Positions 1 through 11,270 of a stretch of DNA of 64,000 nucleotides are shown one piece after another; position 1 is the first letter of the stretch, and the number at the start of each line of letters is the position of its first letter. Under the pieces are notes generated by a model. It made no database searches. It was not told where the DNA came from and saw only the letters and a program-made list of their open reading frames with translations. Origin of the DNA: Alopecurus myosuroides (lineage: Eukaryota; Streptophyta; Magnoliopsida; Poales; Poaceae); assembly GCA_028641055.1 (NCBI GenBank), contig CM054057.1, positions 327,638,482-327,702,481 on the forward strand, in the 5' to 3' direction. Made by a program: the position numbers and the translations under genes.

Positions 1-362
1 TCACTATCTTTCACCTTTTAATTTTTTAGTAGAGTCGTATCATGAGTAGAGAGGTTATCATATAGGATGGTTTGCATTATGGAAGTGTCTCTCCCTAGTT
101 GTTTATCGTTGTATCCGTTGGTGTGAGTTGCCGGTTTGAAATATTAATGAGAAGTTTCATCATTTACTTTCTATGCATATTATTTCAGTTTTCAACTTCT
201 GTCTAGAGATCATCAAGTTAATCTAGTTGGTTTTGGCAAAATTAGCTTGGGTCAGCAGAAATAATAATTTGAGTTGCTAGTCTAAGAAAAAGGAATTTGC
301 CTATTAGCTCATAAACTTAGTATTCACAAGTTAAGATCGTTTGTGCTTTCAATGAAGATTGC

Positions 363-1130
363 ATGATTGGTTTCATCATATGTATATTTTTTTTGTTTTC
401 CTTCAACTCTTGTGCTTGCTACCCATCCTTGCTAGCCAAAAACCCTGTACTGAGAGGGAATGCTTCTCGTGCATCCAAACCTTTAACCCCAAAACGTTGC
501 CATTCGTGTCCACCATACCTACCTACATGTGGTATTTCACCTCCACTCCAAGTAAATTACTCATGTGATACCTTTAAAACTTTCAAATTACTCTTGTTTT
601 GTGTTCCTGTTTTAGCTCATGAGGACGCAAATAGAGAATCTTTATCTCACTTGTTGATTGGACTCACACACCTGGACTAGTGGCTTCATCTGCTTATCCA
701 AATGCTAGAAGAGCTGGTAGCGGGGTTCCCAGCCCCAAATAATAATACAAATTCTCTTCACTCTTTTTGCTCCTGATTTATCAGTCAAAGCATAATTGTG
801 TAAACAAAAGAGAAAGAGGGATGACCTTCTATACCAGTTGCGTCCTTCTATGGGAGCCGCTCTTGTGAGTCTAGCTGGCTTGTGACGTACTGTATTTTCT
901 GTTTGCCATTCGTTGACATAAATATACAGCTCTCAAAATTTAGACACTCCTCCACAGTTTGTGATTGTTGGCAGGCACCCGAGGATTCGGTTAGCCATGG
1001 TTTGTGTAAGATGGATGGGAGGAGTGTCATGCATTTTATACATATGTTTATTAAAATAAAAGCTCTAGCACATGAGTGGTCAATGCTTCCCTCTGCGAAG
1101 GGCCTATCTATTACTTTTATGTTGAGACAG
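363..1130 (+). repeat. Left arm of a large inverted repeat
   Basis: The reverse complement of this block is found, diverged, at about 10690-11270. The order of landmarks is preserved, which makes this homologous retrotransposon interior in opposite orientation rather than a small foldback. The arms are separated by the L 3' LTR and all of T1. Confidence 0.7.
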
Positions 1131-1612
1131 TAAACCCATTTCCTTCTGTGTCCAGCAAGCATTTGAGTTGTTGTGTTCACATCATCTATATGTTGATTTA
1201 TTCAATCATGTTTTCTATCCTTCTTTGTTTAGCACATGCTTTATTATCTGAATGAATATTACTTTGAAAGCTATGAATCACTGTAAAGAGTTGTTATAAT
1301 TAAACATATTAAGCTCTACAATATAAACCTTTCTATAAAGGCTTCACCTAAGATAAGTATAATTTCATTAAATGTTCTCTGACCAAGAACGAAGTTTGCC
1401 ATTACCAATTTTGATTCTCTCATTTGTATCTTTGTTTGTGACTCCCTTTACCTATTTCAAGTTAAGTTATATGAGAGGAAGTTGTTGTCTGTAATGATTG
1501 GTGCATAGGTAAATGTGATGCTTCTTGTCCGTATTTTATTTATCGACTCTTCACTCCATAAACTTGTGGTCATATTTTTTAGTTCGGTTTCGCTTGGGGA
1601 CAAGCGAGGTCT

Positions 1613-1627
1613 AAGCTTGAAGGGAGT
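1613..1627 (+). other. Polypurine tract of L
   Basis: The purine-rich run aagcttgaagggagt lies directly before an LTR start TGGTACGTCC. Just upstream is cttggggacaagcg, a motif I know from the 3' internal ends of Athila-type cereal elements. It would prime plus-strand DNA synthesis. Confidence 0.5.
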
Positions 1628-3054
1628 TGGTACGTCCATTTTGCATCACCATTTTATATCATAATTTTCTGTTCATCGATATATTTCATGTTATGATGCA
1701 TCTCTTATGTTATTTTATCTTATTTTGCATGTTTTATAATTTTTGGAGAATAAACACCGGGACCAGAAATCTGATGGAAAAAGCACCGTCGAGATACCAT
1801 ATTTCGGAAGATCAGAAGAAGAAGGGGGACATCTGGGGGTTGCTTCAAGTTTCGAGGAGGAACATTGCTAGAAGGAGAGCTAGAGGGGGGCCACTAGGGG
1901 CCCACACCTAGGGGTGGCGCGCCCCTGGCCGCGCCACCTAGGGGTGTGGCCACCCTGGCCCACCTCCAGGGGTCATCTTTGCCCCCCTGACCCCGAGGGA
2001 ACCGTAATCCTCATTCCATCCTCTAAGAATTATTCCGCCGCCGCTGCGGGGCGAAAAACACCCGATAGAGAAAATCTCTCTGGCAGGGAGAAATCTGCCG
2101 GGGAAATTCCTCTCCGGAGAGGGGAAATCACCGCCATCGTCACTGTCATCACTCCGAGTATCATCAAGATCGTCATCATCATCGACATCACCACCAGCAC
2201 CATCACCCTCATCATCCACCTTCGTCCCGCTGTAACAATTAGGGGTCTCTATCGTTGTTTTGCATTAGATCTCTCTCCCGGTGTGGATTACTTGTTAGTA
2301 GTTGATGCTTATGAGATTTATCGGTGTTTGCACTTTATGACCAGATTGTTATCATCCATTATATCACCTATGATTATGATCCATATGATGTGTTGAGTAG
2401 TTCGTGTTGTTCTTGAGGACATGGGAGAAGTCAAGTTGTTAGTAGTGAAGTAATGTTGAGTAATATTTAATGTTTGATATTTAAGTTGTGGTGTTATTCT
2501 TCTAGTGGTGTCATGTGAACGTCGACTACATGATACTTCACCATTTGTGGGCCTAGGGGAATGCATAGTGTATTTGGCTAATAATTGTGGGGTTGCCGGA
2601 GTGACAGAAACCTAAACCCCCGTTAGGAAACCATTACACGAGGGAGCGTAGGATCCCGAAGTTTAAAGCCATGGTTAGATTTATTTCTTAATTACTTTCT
2701 TGTAGTTGCGGATGCTTGCAAGGGGTATAATCACAAGTATGTATTAGTCTTGGATGGGACGGTACATTAGCATAGATTCACCCACACACCACTTATCAAA
2801 ACACCGAACATTATTCAGCTGCATGGAACAAAAGCACTTGACAGAAACCTCCTGTGTGTCCTCGAGAACGTTTTTTAATCATAAGTAAACTCACTGGCTT
2901 GTCTTTGCTTAAGAAAGGATTGGTCCACTTTCTGCAATTATTACTACTGCATTTTATTTACTCGCACTTTATTTATCTGCAATATCAAAAACCCCTACAA
3001 ATCTGTTTTCTAGTATTTACAGTTATTCTTTCATCAAAACTGCTTGTCAACACC
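1628..3054 (+). repeat. L 3' LTR, cut on the right by T1
   Basis: The LTR opens TGGTACGTCCATTTTGCATC after the polypurine tract. It holds a GC-rich part (about 1860-2130) and a low-complexity run rich in tcatca (about 2135-2225). The last bases, ctgcttgtcaacacc, abut the TGTCGA start of T1. From memory of related cereal LTRs this sequence normally continues a few tens of bases, so the LTR is probably truncated. That continuation is not present on the far side of T1. Confidence 0.6.
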
Positions 3055-3537
3055 TGTCGAATCTGTAACTCGGCAAATCCCTCAGGTGATCCCATAGGGT
3101 TTCGAATAGGAGAACCCATGAGCGCTGGTGACGATCGTCGGCTAGACAGGGGGCACAATTTACCCAGGTTCGGGGCCCTCGTAGAGGTAAAACCCTTACT
3201 CCTGCCTCTGTCGATCTGTATTATCGAATAGATCGGTTACAATGATGGTTTCTCAAGTCGAGAGTACGATCTCGAGCTCAAGGGTTTGGTGGTACGGTAT
3301 TGCTTGGTCCTCTCCCGGTGGCTCTCCTGGCCTTATATAGGTGGCCAGGTCTAAAACCCTATCCGGGGAGGACTCGAATTCTAGCCCTATGTCGGTTACA
3401 AATTTCCTAACTTAGCCCGCAAGGCATTGCGGGTGGGCTTCAAGTGGGCCTTCCAGAACACTCCAAGGGCTTCCATTCTTGGGCCTTAACCTTGGGCTTG
3501 AGACGGGGTGCCTTTACCCGCAGGGTCCAACATCCAT
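3055..3537 (-). repeat. T1 3' LTR, terminally truncated
   Basis: It begins TGTCGAATC and matches the 9783-10275 LTR up to 3537, where it runs directly into integrase coding sequence (ggtggctcgagcttg). The complete copy goes on with about ten more bases ending cttcgtca. A TATA box in a hairpin loop lies at 3326-3349. Confidence 0.9.
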
Positions 3538-5598
3538 GGTGGCTCGAGCTTGTGTCCTTCGTTCTGCTTGAGCCATAGCACCAGATCTCCTACTGCGAAG
3601 GCTCTGTGGCGTATGCGGCGACTGTGATAGTTTCGCAGCGACTGCTGGTATACTGTGGATCTTGCGAGTGCAATATCGCGCATTTCGTCGAGTGCGTCCA
3701 TATCATCCGCGAGTGCTCTGTTGGAGGTTTCTTCGCTGTAAGCGACAATCCGTGGGGCGCTGAATCTGATGTCCTCGGGAAGGACTGCTTGTGGCCCCGT
3801 ATACCATGACAAATGGTGTGTAGTTTGTGGATCGATTTGGAGTTGTGCGGAGGCTCCATAGCACAGAGGGTATCTCTTCTGCCCAATGTCCCGCTGCTGG
3901 GTGTAGGCGATCGAGTAGACGTTTCTTGATGCCAGCCGAAACTAATCCGTTGGAACTTTCGACTTGGCCGTTGGTTTGCGGATGGGCAACTGAAGCAAAT
4001 TTGAAGGTGATGCCCTTTTCTTTGCAGAACTGCTGTGTTTCCTTTGCCGTGAAGTTGCTACCATTATCAGTAATGATGTCATGTGGTACTCCAAATCTGC
4101 ATACGATAGAATTGAGGAATTTGACGGCGCATTGGGCGCTGGCTGAGGTTACTGGCATGGCTTCGATCCATTTGGTAAATTTATCGACTGCGACCAGCAA
4201 GTGTGTATATCCACCTGGTGTGGACTTGCGTAATGGTCCGACCATGTCTAGCCCCCATTGTGCAAAGGGCCAGTCGATGGGTATCATTTGCAGTTCCGTA
4301 GCGGGTGCATGTGGTTTTGGTGCGAATCGCTGGCAAGCGTTGCACCGGTCGACCAGTTACTTTGCGTCTCTGACTGCTGTAAGCCAGTAAAATCCAGCTC
4401 GGAAGGCTTTTTCCATGATTGCTTTCCAGCTAGCATGATGTCCACAGTCTCCTTGGTGGATGTCTCGCAGTAATTCCTTGCCATCTTTGGGCGCTATGCA
4501 TCGTTGCAGTATGCCTGAGATGCTCTGTTTGTATAGCTCGCCGTTGAGCACCCGAAAGGATTTGCTGCGTCTGATTATCTGTCGAGCCTCACGAGGGTCT
4601 GCTGGGAGCTGTTTGGTGGAAAAGTAGTCGAGGTATTTCTGCGTCCAGACTGACTCGACCAGAAAAACTTGTCGCGAAATATTATGGATGAGCTCGATAA
4701 TAGCAATTTGCGGGCTGACCTCTGTTTCCAATGCCGCGGGTGTTCCTTCAGTTTTCTTGACTTTCACCGATCGCCTAGTCATCCGCTCAAAATATAACCC
4801 TGTCGGTATGGGTGTATTTGTGGAACCCATGTTTGCCAGCCTGTCTGCTTCTTCATTGCTGGATCTCGCAATGTGCTTCAGCTCGCAACCTTTGAAGCTT
4901 CCTTCGAGTAGGTCGTACATGTCACGATAGGCAACCATGTTCTCGGCGATAGCGTCGCACTCCTTCATTGTTTGTTGCACGATGAGATTGGAATCACCAT
5001 AGATCATCAGTCGGGTAGCTCCGCACGCGACTGCCATCTTCATCCCATGCAACAGGGCCTCGTATTCCGCGTCATTATTTGATGCTGGATCATCAGGTGG
5101 AAAATCCAGTCGTAGGACGTACTGCAGCTTGTCTCCTCTGGGTGATATTAGGACGATCCCAGCTCCTGCTCCTTCGTTTCTCTTGGATCCGTCAAAGTAC
5201 ATGATCCAGTTACTCGTGTATTCCGGCGGCCCGGGCGTTTGTAGTTCTGTCCACTCGCTCAGGAATTCTACGAGTACCTGGGATTTCACGGAATTACGTC
5301 CTGCATAGATGATGTCCCAAGCGCCCAGCTCGATGCTCCATTTTGCTATTCTTCCAGATGCCATTGGGTTGTTCATGATTGTACCGAGTGATGCATCATT
5401 AACCACTGTTATGGTATGTTTCTGGAAGTAGTGCTTGAGTTTTCGAGCAGTAAGAACAACTCCATATGCGAGCTTCTGGCAGTGAGGATATCGTTGTTTG
5501 CACGGCGAGAGCACCTCGCTGATGTAGTAGATCGGTCTTTGAACTCCATATGCCTTGCCTTCCTCAGGTCGTTCGACCACGATGGCCGTGCTGATGAC
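3538..5598 (-). pseudogene. T1 RNase H, archaeal-type RNase H and integrase
   Basis: Read on the minus strand, the frame begins with the Ty3 RNase H (YYISEVLSPCKQRY) and passes into a second RNase H (YFDGSKRNEGAGAGIVLISP, then NDAEYEALLHGM and YGDSNLIVQ). The integrase follows: an HHCC finger (HQGDCGHHASW ... CNACQRF) and the DDE core (WGLDMVGPL, ITDNGSNF, NGQVESSNGL). A TAA at 4357 breaks the frame inside the HHCC finger. A one-base insertion near 3785 shifts it after FVMVYGA. The C-terminal module reads LVLWLKQNEGHKLEPPW and then enters LTR sequence, so the normal C-terminus and stop are gone. It would have removed template RNA and inserted cDNA; now it is dead. Confidence 0.9.
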
Positions 5599-6645
5599 CT
5601 AGTTTGTTGCGGCTAGGTATAGGTATAGTGGCTCCCTCTCTTGTGGTGTTGCCAGAATGCGCCTGCTCTGCAAGGATCGCTTCAGGTCTGTGAATGCCTG
5701 CTTAGCTTCCGGTGTCCATTCGAACTTGTCTGTCTTCTTCACAAGTTTATAGAAGGGTAACGCCTGCTCCCCCAATCGTGCGATAAATCTGCTCAAGGCG
5801 GCTAGTCGCCCTGTGAGCTGTTGGACTCCGCGCAGATTGGTTGGCTCCTTCATTGCCAAGATTGCTTGTATCTTCTCTGGGTTGGCTTCGATGCCTCTGG
5901 CGGATACCAGGTACCCGAGAAGTTGTCCTGCTGGGACGCCGAAGACGCATTTTGTCGGGTTGAGCTTTATCCTGTATGCGTTTAGGGCGTCAAATGTTTC
6001 TCTAATGTCCTCGAGGAGTGTATCCTCTACTCGAGTCTTGATGACGATGTCGTCAAAGTACACTTGTACGTTCTTGCCAATGAGCTTGGCGAGGCATTTT
6101 TGCATGCAGCGCTGATATTTTGCGCCTGCGTTTTTTAGCCCGAAGGGCATTGTCGTGTAACAGTACACACCGTGGGGTGTGATGAACGCTGTCTTTTCCT
6201 CGTCTTCCTGCTTCATCTGGATTTGATTATATCCCGAGTAGGCGTTCAGGAAGGAGAGGCATTGACAGCCCGCGGTGGAGTCCACGATCTGGTCGATCCG
6301 CGGGAGGGGAAAGTTATCCTTGGGGCAGTGCTTATTCAACGACGTGTAGTCGATGCACACTCGAAGGATGTTGGTGTTCTTCTTTGGGACCAGCACTGGG
6401 TTTGCTAACCAAGTGGATATCTTGATCTCTCTGATGAATTTTGCTGCTAGCAATCTGTTTACTTCTTCTCCAAGCGCTTTCTGCTTGGGTTCTGAGAACC
6501 GTCGAGTGGTCTGCTTGATGGGTTTTGCATCTTTGAAGACTTTGAGTGAGTGCTCGGCGAAATCCCTGGGTATTCTTGGCATATCTGAAGGCTGCCAGGA
6601 AAAAATTTCCCAGTACTCACGGAGGAGTTCGACGAGCGCGCTTTC
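5599..6645 (-). pseudogene. T1 reverse transcriptase
   Basis: This segment is in the same frame as the upstream gag-protease and is separated from it only by a TAG at 6646-6648. The sequence includes LLREYWEIF, the RT entry LLAAKFIREIKISTWLANPV, VCIDYTSLNKHCPKDNFPLP and MPFGLKNAGAKYQRCMQK. The catalytic box is VQVYFDDIVIKT, so the usual YxDD is YFDD here and YVDD in T2. The frame ends at a TAG at 5599-5601 where T2 has CAG (NQVIS), a single C-to-T change in a CAG context. The rest of the RT-RNase H connection continues in the same frame beyond that stop. Confidence 0.9.
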
Positions 6646-9600
6646 CTATGCTGGCGAGAGGGTAGTTGAAACCATCGCCGTCTTCGCAGAGTCTGTCGGG
6701 TGCACCTGATGTTTTCGAGTGTCGCTGTTGGCGTTGAATTCCAATCCTGGCGCGTTTTTCTTTGTGAGGGGCATCACGGAGTGGTCCGTGGTCTTTGCTA
6801 TCTCCTGCAGTTCTTCTTGCATCCTGAAAGATTTTGCGATCTCGTTGAACTCGATGTCGCACTTGTTGGACTTCTGGAAATCACCGTCGATGGTGATTAC
6901 ACCATATTCCCCGGGTAGCTTGAGCTTCACGTACGCGTAATGTGGTATTGCCATGAACCTGGCGAACACTGTTCGACCAAGAATAGCGTGGTACTGTGAG
7001 GGCCAGTCGACTACTTCAAAGTCAAGGAATTCTCTTCTGTAATTGCGTCGATTGCCCAACACAACCTCTAGGTTGATTGTTCCGAGTGGACGGATCGCCT
7101 TTCCTGGAACTATCCCGTGGAAGGATGTTTCTGATTCCGCAAGTCCATCCAAGTTCCTGTTCATCCGACAGAGCGTATCCGCGTATATAATGTTGATGCC
7201 GCTGCCTCCGTCCATAAATACGAGAGCCAGTTCGTAATTACCAATTTGCGCTTGGATTATTAAGGCGACGTGCCCTGGTCGATAGACTCGTGGTGGGTGG
7301 TCTTCCATCGAGAAGGTGATCGATTGGTCCGCCATCTTCAGGTACTCGGGCCTTGTTGGCGGGGTTTGCACAGCCATGCACAGTTGCCGCGTGTTTGTCT
7401 TCTGAGCTCTGCGGGATGGGCAGACTTTTTGTATCATCCCTAACTGTCCAGCAGGGTTTGGGTACGCGTTAGCTCCGGCGTTTGGTGCGAGTGGAACAGG
7501 TAGTGCGGCTAGCGCCATGTTTATATTTCCTGGTGGAGGTAGGGGTAGTGGCGGTTGGAATCCTTGGTGTTCTCCTCCTGGAAGTGGCGGGTAATTTTTA
7601 CTAGCTGCTGATCTACTTTTCTTCGAGAAGGCCTCGTGGATGTCGATGAACTTTCGGCATACCTTGAGGAGGTGTGTTGCCTTAGTTTTGCCCGTGCGCT
7701 TATCTGTAAATAGATGTAGCGAGTAGTATGCGTTAAGGTCCTCCTCGGGACTTTTGTCTTCAGCTTTTGGTTTCCACTCGCGACTTCCGCGGCGTCTATT
7801 ATCGCGGTTTCGCGTGAATTCCGCCGCTACCATCTCTTCTCGATCGTTGTGATCGTAGTATTTCCTCCTTTTCTTTCGACCATGGCGGTCTTCCTCGGGC
7901 GCTGGCGATGATGTTCTTTCGTTGTGCACCGCGTCTTCTCTGTTAGCCCATTTGTCGGCTATGATCATCAGTTCCCCAATAGTCTTGGGTGCGGCTCGGC
8001 CCAGCTCTTCTCTGAAAGCAGTTCGTCGAGCGCCTTTCGCGAAGGCCTCAACCACTACTTCCTCTGAGATATTTCCTGCGGTGTTCCTGAGCGTGGTCCA
8101 TCGCTGAATATACTCGCGGGTGGACTCGCCGCTGTTCTGTTTGCAGGCTCGCAGTTCTTCAATGGTTGCTGGTCTCTTGTAGGTGGCCTGGAAGTTCTTG
8201 CAGAAGTCGTAGTGCAAGTCGTCCCACGATGCGTAGCAGGATTTTGGCCTCGCTTCCAGCCAGCTACGTGCCGCGCCAACCAAGTGTAGATTGAGGTACT
8301 GCATAGCCGTGTTCTCGTTCCCACGTTGGCATTTTACTGCCGTGAGGTAGTCGTTTAGCCACGACGAAGGTTCGAGTGAACCATCGTATTTCGTTACTTC
8401 TCTGCTGAGCTTGAATCTCCTGTGTAGGGGTGCCTCGCGGATGCTGCGGGCGAAACACAGCGCCGCATGTCTCGTCATCCGAAGAACTGGACGAGGAGCG
8501 CGCGCGGTTCCTTGCAGCTCTTGCCTTGTCCACCTTATTTTGTGCGATATCTGACCGCGCGTTATACCCTGGCTGGTCGCGATCAATTTCCTTCCTTGGC
8601 TCTTTGTTGTGCTTCCGTGAGCGGCTGCTATGACGTCGCGAGCTTTTATTTCTCGGGATGCCTTGGCTGCTGCTTTGACTATCACCGCGTCGCCGAGCTT
8701 CTTTTCCTCGACCGCGGCGAGGTGATTTGTCTCTCCTAGGCGAAGTGCTCCTATGCTTGCGCGATGCCTCTTTTTCTTTTTCCTTCTCTTGCTGTTCGGC
8801 GGCTTTCCTGCGGTCGTAGGAGGCGAGCCTTGAGGCCGCCATGCCCAATCCTTTCCGAACCTGTTTGTACTGCTCCGCTCGAGGGTCGTTCTCCCCTGGC
8901 TGGTTCATATGCATGTAGGTTGCGGCGGGCAGGACTGCGGCAGCAGGGGTTTGCGGGTAGACGTTTCTGTCCTCGTCAACCCGCATAAGGGAAGGTGCGA
9001 GTGACCTGCTGATCCCACCCAGGGACTCGGCGTCCATGGATGTTGTTCTTGATGTGTATCCCTTCCTTGTGGGTCGAGTTCCGATAGAAGGTGTTAGGGA
9101 TAGCTCGGCTCGGCGTTGACTCGATTCATCCGCCAATCTCTTCCGATGGGCCAGGTCTTTCCGAGCTTCTTTGATAGCTATGTCCGCTCTCACTAGATGA
9201 TAGTGGTAGACGACCATATCTTCGTGTGGCGCTCCAGCCACAGGCGGCTTGCTTGTTCGCAAGGCTTCTTTGGCTCGATCCCAAGCGTCCCGCGAGACGC
9301 CGATCTCAGCGCGCTCTGCAACGCTTTGTTCTGTTTCTGGGGGTTGTTCCAATCCTGCCATGCAGACCAGAGCCAGTCGTGGCTCGTGCGTCCTAGGCGT
9401 AGCTCGGAAAGCTTTTTGGATTTGGGAAGGTTCCTCTGTCGAGAGGGTATGGTAGTCCCTGGTGTTGAAGCGGATGGACTCGCCACTTTTCTCCAGATGA
9501 GGGCGCGAGTCGACGGCTTCCGACTCAGATCCTGATTCTTCAGGGAAGTGGAGGATCCCGTCCTTGTTGGTATAGAACTTCAAGCTTCCGAACGTCAAGG

Positions 9601-9847
9601 TGACGCTCTTCTCCAGATCGCTGAATACCGGGCGTGATTCTGGCGAGTGAGGGGTGACCACGACAGATCCGATCCGAATAGGATTGGTCGGAGCCGAAGT
9701 CGAAGGTTTCCAATGTGAGTTGGATGATGAAGCCGAAGATGCCGGAGATCCAGCACCCGTCGTTCCCACAGACGGCGCCAATTGTCGAATCTGTAACTCG
9801 GCAAATCCCTCAGGTGATCCCATAGGGTTTCGAATAGGAGAACCCAT
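6646..9847 (-). pseudogene. T1 gag and aspartic protease
   Basis: The gag starts in one frame (8264-9847), with MGSPIRNPMGSPEGF encoded inside the 5' LTR and the frame reading through the primer-binding site. It has a basic, Ser/Arg-rich linker with many RRGRGKEARRR-type runs. A two-base loss near 8460 (CGAVF versus T2 CGALCFARSI) shifts the frame. The second frame (6646-8685) carries the retrotransposon gag domain (YDGSLEPSSWLNDYLTAV, SWDDLHYDFCKNFQATYK, ESTREYIQRWTTLRNTAG) and the protease (VFMDGGSGINIIYADTL), with DGGSG in place of DTGAS as in other Tat elements. It ends at TAG 6646-6648, at the same codon position as the equivalent T2 stop. Confidence 0.9.
9764..9780 (-). other. T1 primer-binding site
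   Basis: In element orientation the LTR end is followed by two bases (AT) and then TGGCGCCGTCTGTGGGA, the place and 3' CCA-complementary form of a tRNA primer-binding site. I cannot assign the tRNA with confidence: the first ten bases match the common TGGCGCCGTT-type site, the rest do not. The same site is in T2. Confidence 0.75.
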
Positions 9848-10275
9848 GAGCGCTGGTGACGATCATCGGCTAGACAGGGGGCCCAATTTACCCAGGTTTA
9901 GGGCCCTCGTAGAGGTAAAACCCTTACTCCTGCCTTTGTCGATCTGTATTATCGAATAGATCGGTTACAATGATGGTTGCTCAAGTCGAGAGTACGATCT
10001 CGAGATCAAGGGTTTGGTGGTGCGGTATTGCTTGGTCCTCTCCCGGTGGCTCTCCTGGCCTTATATATGTGGCCAGGTCTAAAACCCTATCCGAGGAGGA
10101 CTCGAACTCTAGCCCTATGTCAGTTACAAGTTTCCTAACTTAGCCCGCAAGGCATTGCGGGTGGGCTTCAAGTGGGCCTTCCAGAATACTCCAAGGGCTT
10201 CCCTTCTTGGGCCTTAACCTTGGACTTGAGACGGGGTGCCCTTACCCGCTGGGTCCAAGATCCATCCCTTCGTCA
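9783..10275 (-). repeat. T1 5' LTR
   Basis: This is the full-length LTR, 493 bp, with TG...CA ends (TGTCGAATC ... TTCGTCA on the plus strand). The promoter is read leftward. Its right end lies against element S interior (catatgtaaag) with no matching duplication at the left end of T1. Confidence 0.9.
10054..10077 (-). promoter_or_regulatory. T1 TATA box in a hairpin loop
   Basis: Plus-strand CCTGGCC (10054-10060) and GGCCAGG (10071-10077) are a perfect 7-bp inverted repeat. The ten-base loop ttatatatgt reads acatatataa on the transcribed strand. The 3' LTR has the same arrangement at 3326-3349. This is the only good TATA motif in the LTR and lies upstream of the LTR's gag-proximal part. Confidence 0.65.
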
Positions 10276-10689
10276 CATATGTAAAGCTGAGATCATAGTA
10301 CTTTAAACACAAGCATGATAGATATAATTTTTAACAATAAAACTTAGCAATCAGCTTGCATCATGAAAAGTAACACAAATAAAAGATCTTGAATAATAAT
10401 GCACTTGAAAGTTATATGTTTGTTCAAGCATAGAGAAAACATAGCATAGTGATATTTCGCTTGTCCTGAAGAGTGGGGCAAAACATAAATGCCAGGACAC
10501 CTTCAAATTTCAAGTGGATGACTAGAACAAATAATTTGAGAGCAAATAATAACACAACATGAATCAATTAATAATGTTTCTACGACCAATGCACATTAAA
10601 CTCAGAATGTCAACTACGCTCTCTCAACTGTGCATAAAGTTAGAAGATGGATACTCAACATAAAAGTAAAAGAAAGGACCTTCGCAGAG

Positions 10690-11270
10690 GGGGGAAGGGA
10701 TTAACTCATGTGCTAGAGCTTTTTATTTTATAAAACAGATGTATTGATTTTTTTTTGAGAAGTGTATGCTTATGTCAACGAATGGTAAACAGAAAATACA
10801 GTGCATCACAAGCCAACTAGACTTCACAAGAGAGGCTCCCATTGAAGGACGCATCTGGTATAGAAGGTCGTCCCTCTTTCTCTTTTATTTACACAATTAT
10901 GCTTTGACTGATAAATCAGGGGCAAAAATAGTGAAGAGAATTTAATAGTAACGAATTTTGGGGCTGGGCACCTCGCTGCTAGCTCTTCTATCATTTGGAC
11001 ATGAGGATTAAGCCACTATTCCAGGTGTGTAAATTCCAATCAACAAGTGAGATCAAGATTCTCTATTTACGTCCTCATGAGCTAAAAGAGGGCACAAAAC
11101 ATGAATAACTTTGAAAGTTTTAAAGGTAGCACATGAGAAATTTTCTTGGAGTGGCGGTTAAATACCACATGTAGGTAGGTATGGTGGAAACATTTGGCAA
11201 ACTTTGGTTTTCTAGGGTTTGGATGCACGAGTAGAGCTCATACTCAGTACAGGTGGAGGCTAGCAAAAGA
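10690..11270 (-). repeat. Right arm of the L/S inverted repeat
   Basis: This is the reverse-complement homologue of 363-1130 (for example gaccttcgcagagg, ctcatgtgctagagct and taccacatgtaggtaggta). It is diverged by substitutions and small indels, so it is not a recent duplication. It indicates that S and L belong to related families and lie in opposite orientation around T1. Confidence 0.7.

Larger units (their letters stand above)
1..1627 (+). mobile_element. L: 3' internal part of an Athila-like LTR retrotransposon
   Basis: This AT-rich stretch has no long open frame. It ends in a purine-rich tract followed by an LTR, so it reads as the non-coding 3' internal region of a plus-strand Athila-like Ty3/gypsy element. 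A segment near 363-1130 is repeated in inverted orientation, diverged by eye, at about 10690-11270 inside element S. Landmarks shared by both copies include the words around 520 (acctacctacatgtggta) and 1063 (agctctagcacatgag). The short ORFs here have no recognisable domain and are not conserved between the two copies. The element's 5' part lies left of the window. The lineage call rests on the polypurine-tract context and LTR style, not on protein evidence. Confidence 0.6.
3055..10275 (-). mobile_element. T1: Tat-lineage Ty3/gypsy element, deletion derivative
   Basis: The element is 7.2 kb, transcribed on the minus strand, in the order LTR, primer-binding site, gag-protease, RT, RNase H, second RNase H, integrase, LTR. 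The extra archaeal-type RNase H and the DGGSG protease motif place it in the Tat lineage. Compared with T2 it lacks everything between the integrase C-terminus and the 3' LTR, plus the last roughly 10 bases of that LTR. Its two LTRs differ at about 19 of roughly 483 aligned positions by eye. The flanking pentamers (acacc left, catat right) do not match, so no target duplication is seen. The coding region is broken by stops and indels listed under its parts. Confidence 0.9.

Noticed and set aside
848..1180. Opposing 110- and 83-codon ORFs in the L interior
   Set aside because: Not conserved in the homologous inverted copy in S, no domain, and the region is retrotransposon interior.
1938..2219. 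Asp-rich ORF in the L LTR
   Set aside because: It is the translation of a tcatca low-complexity run.
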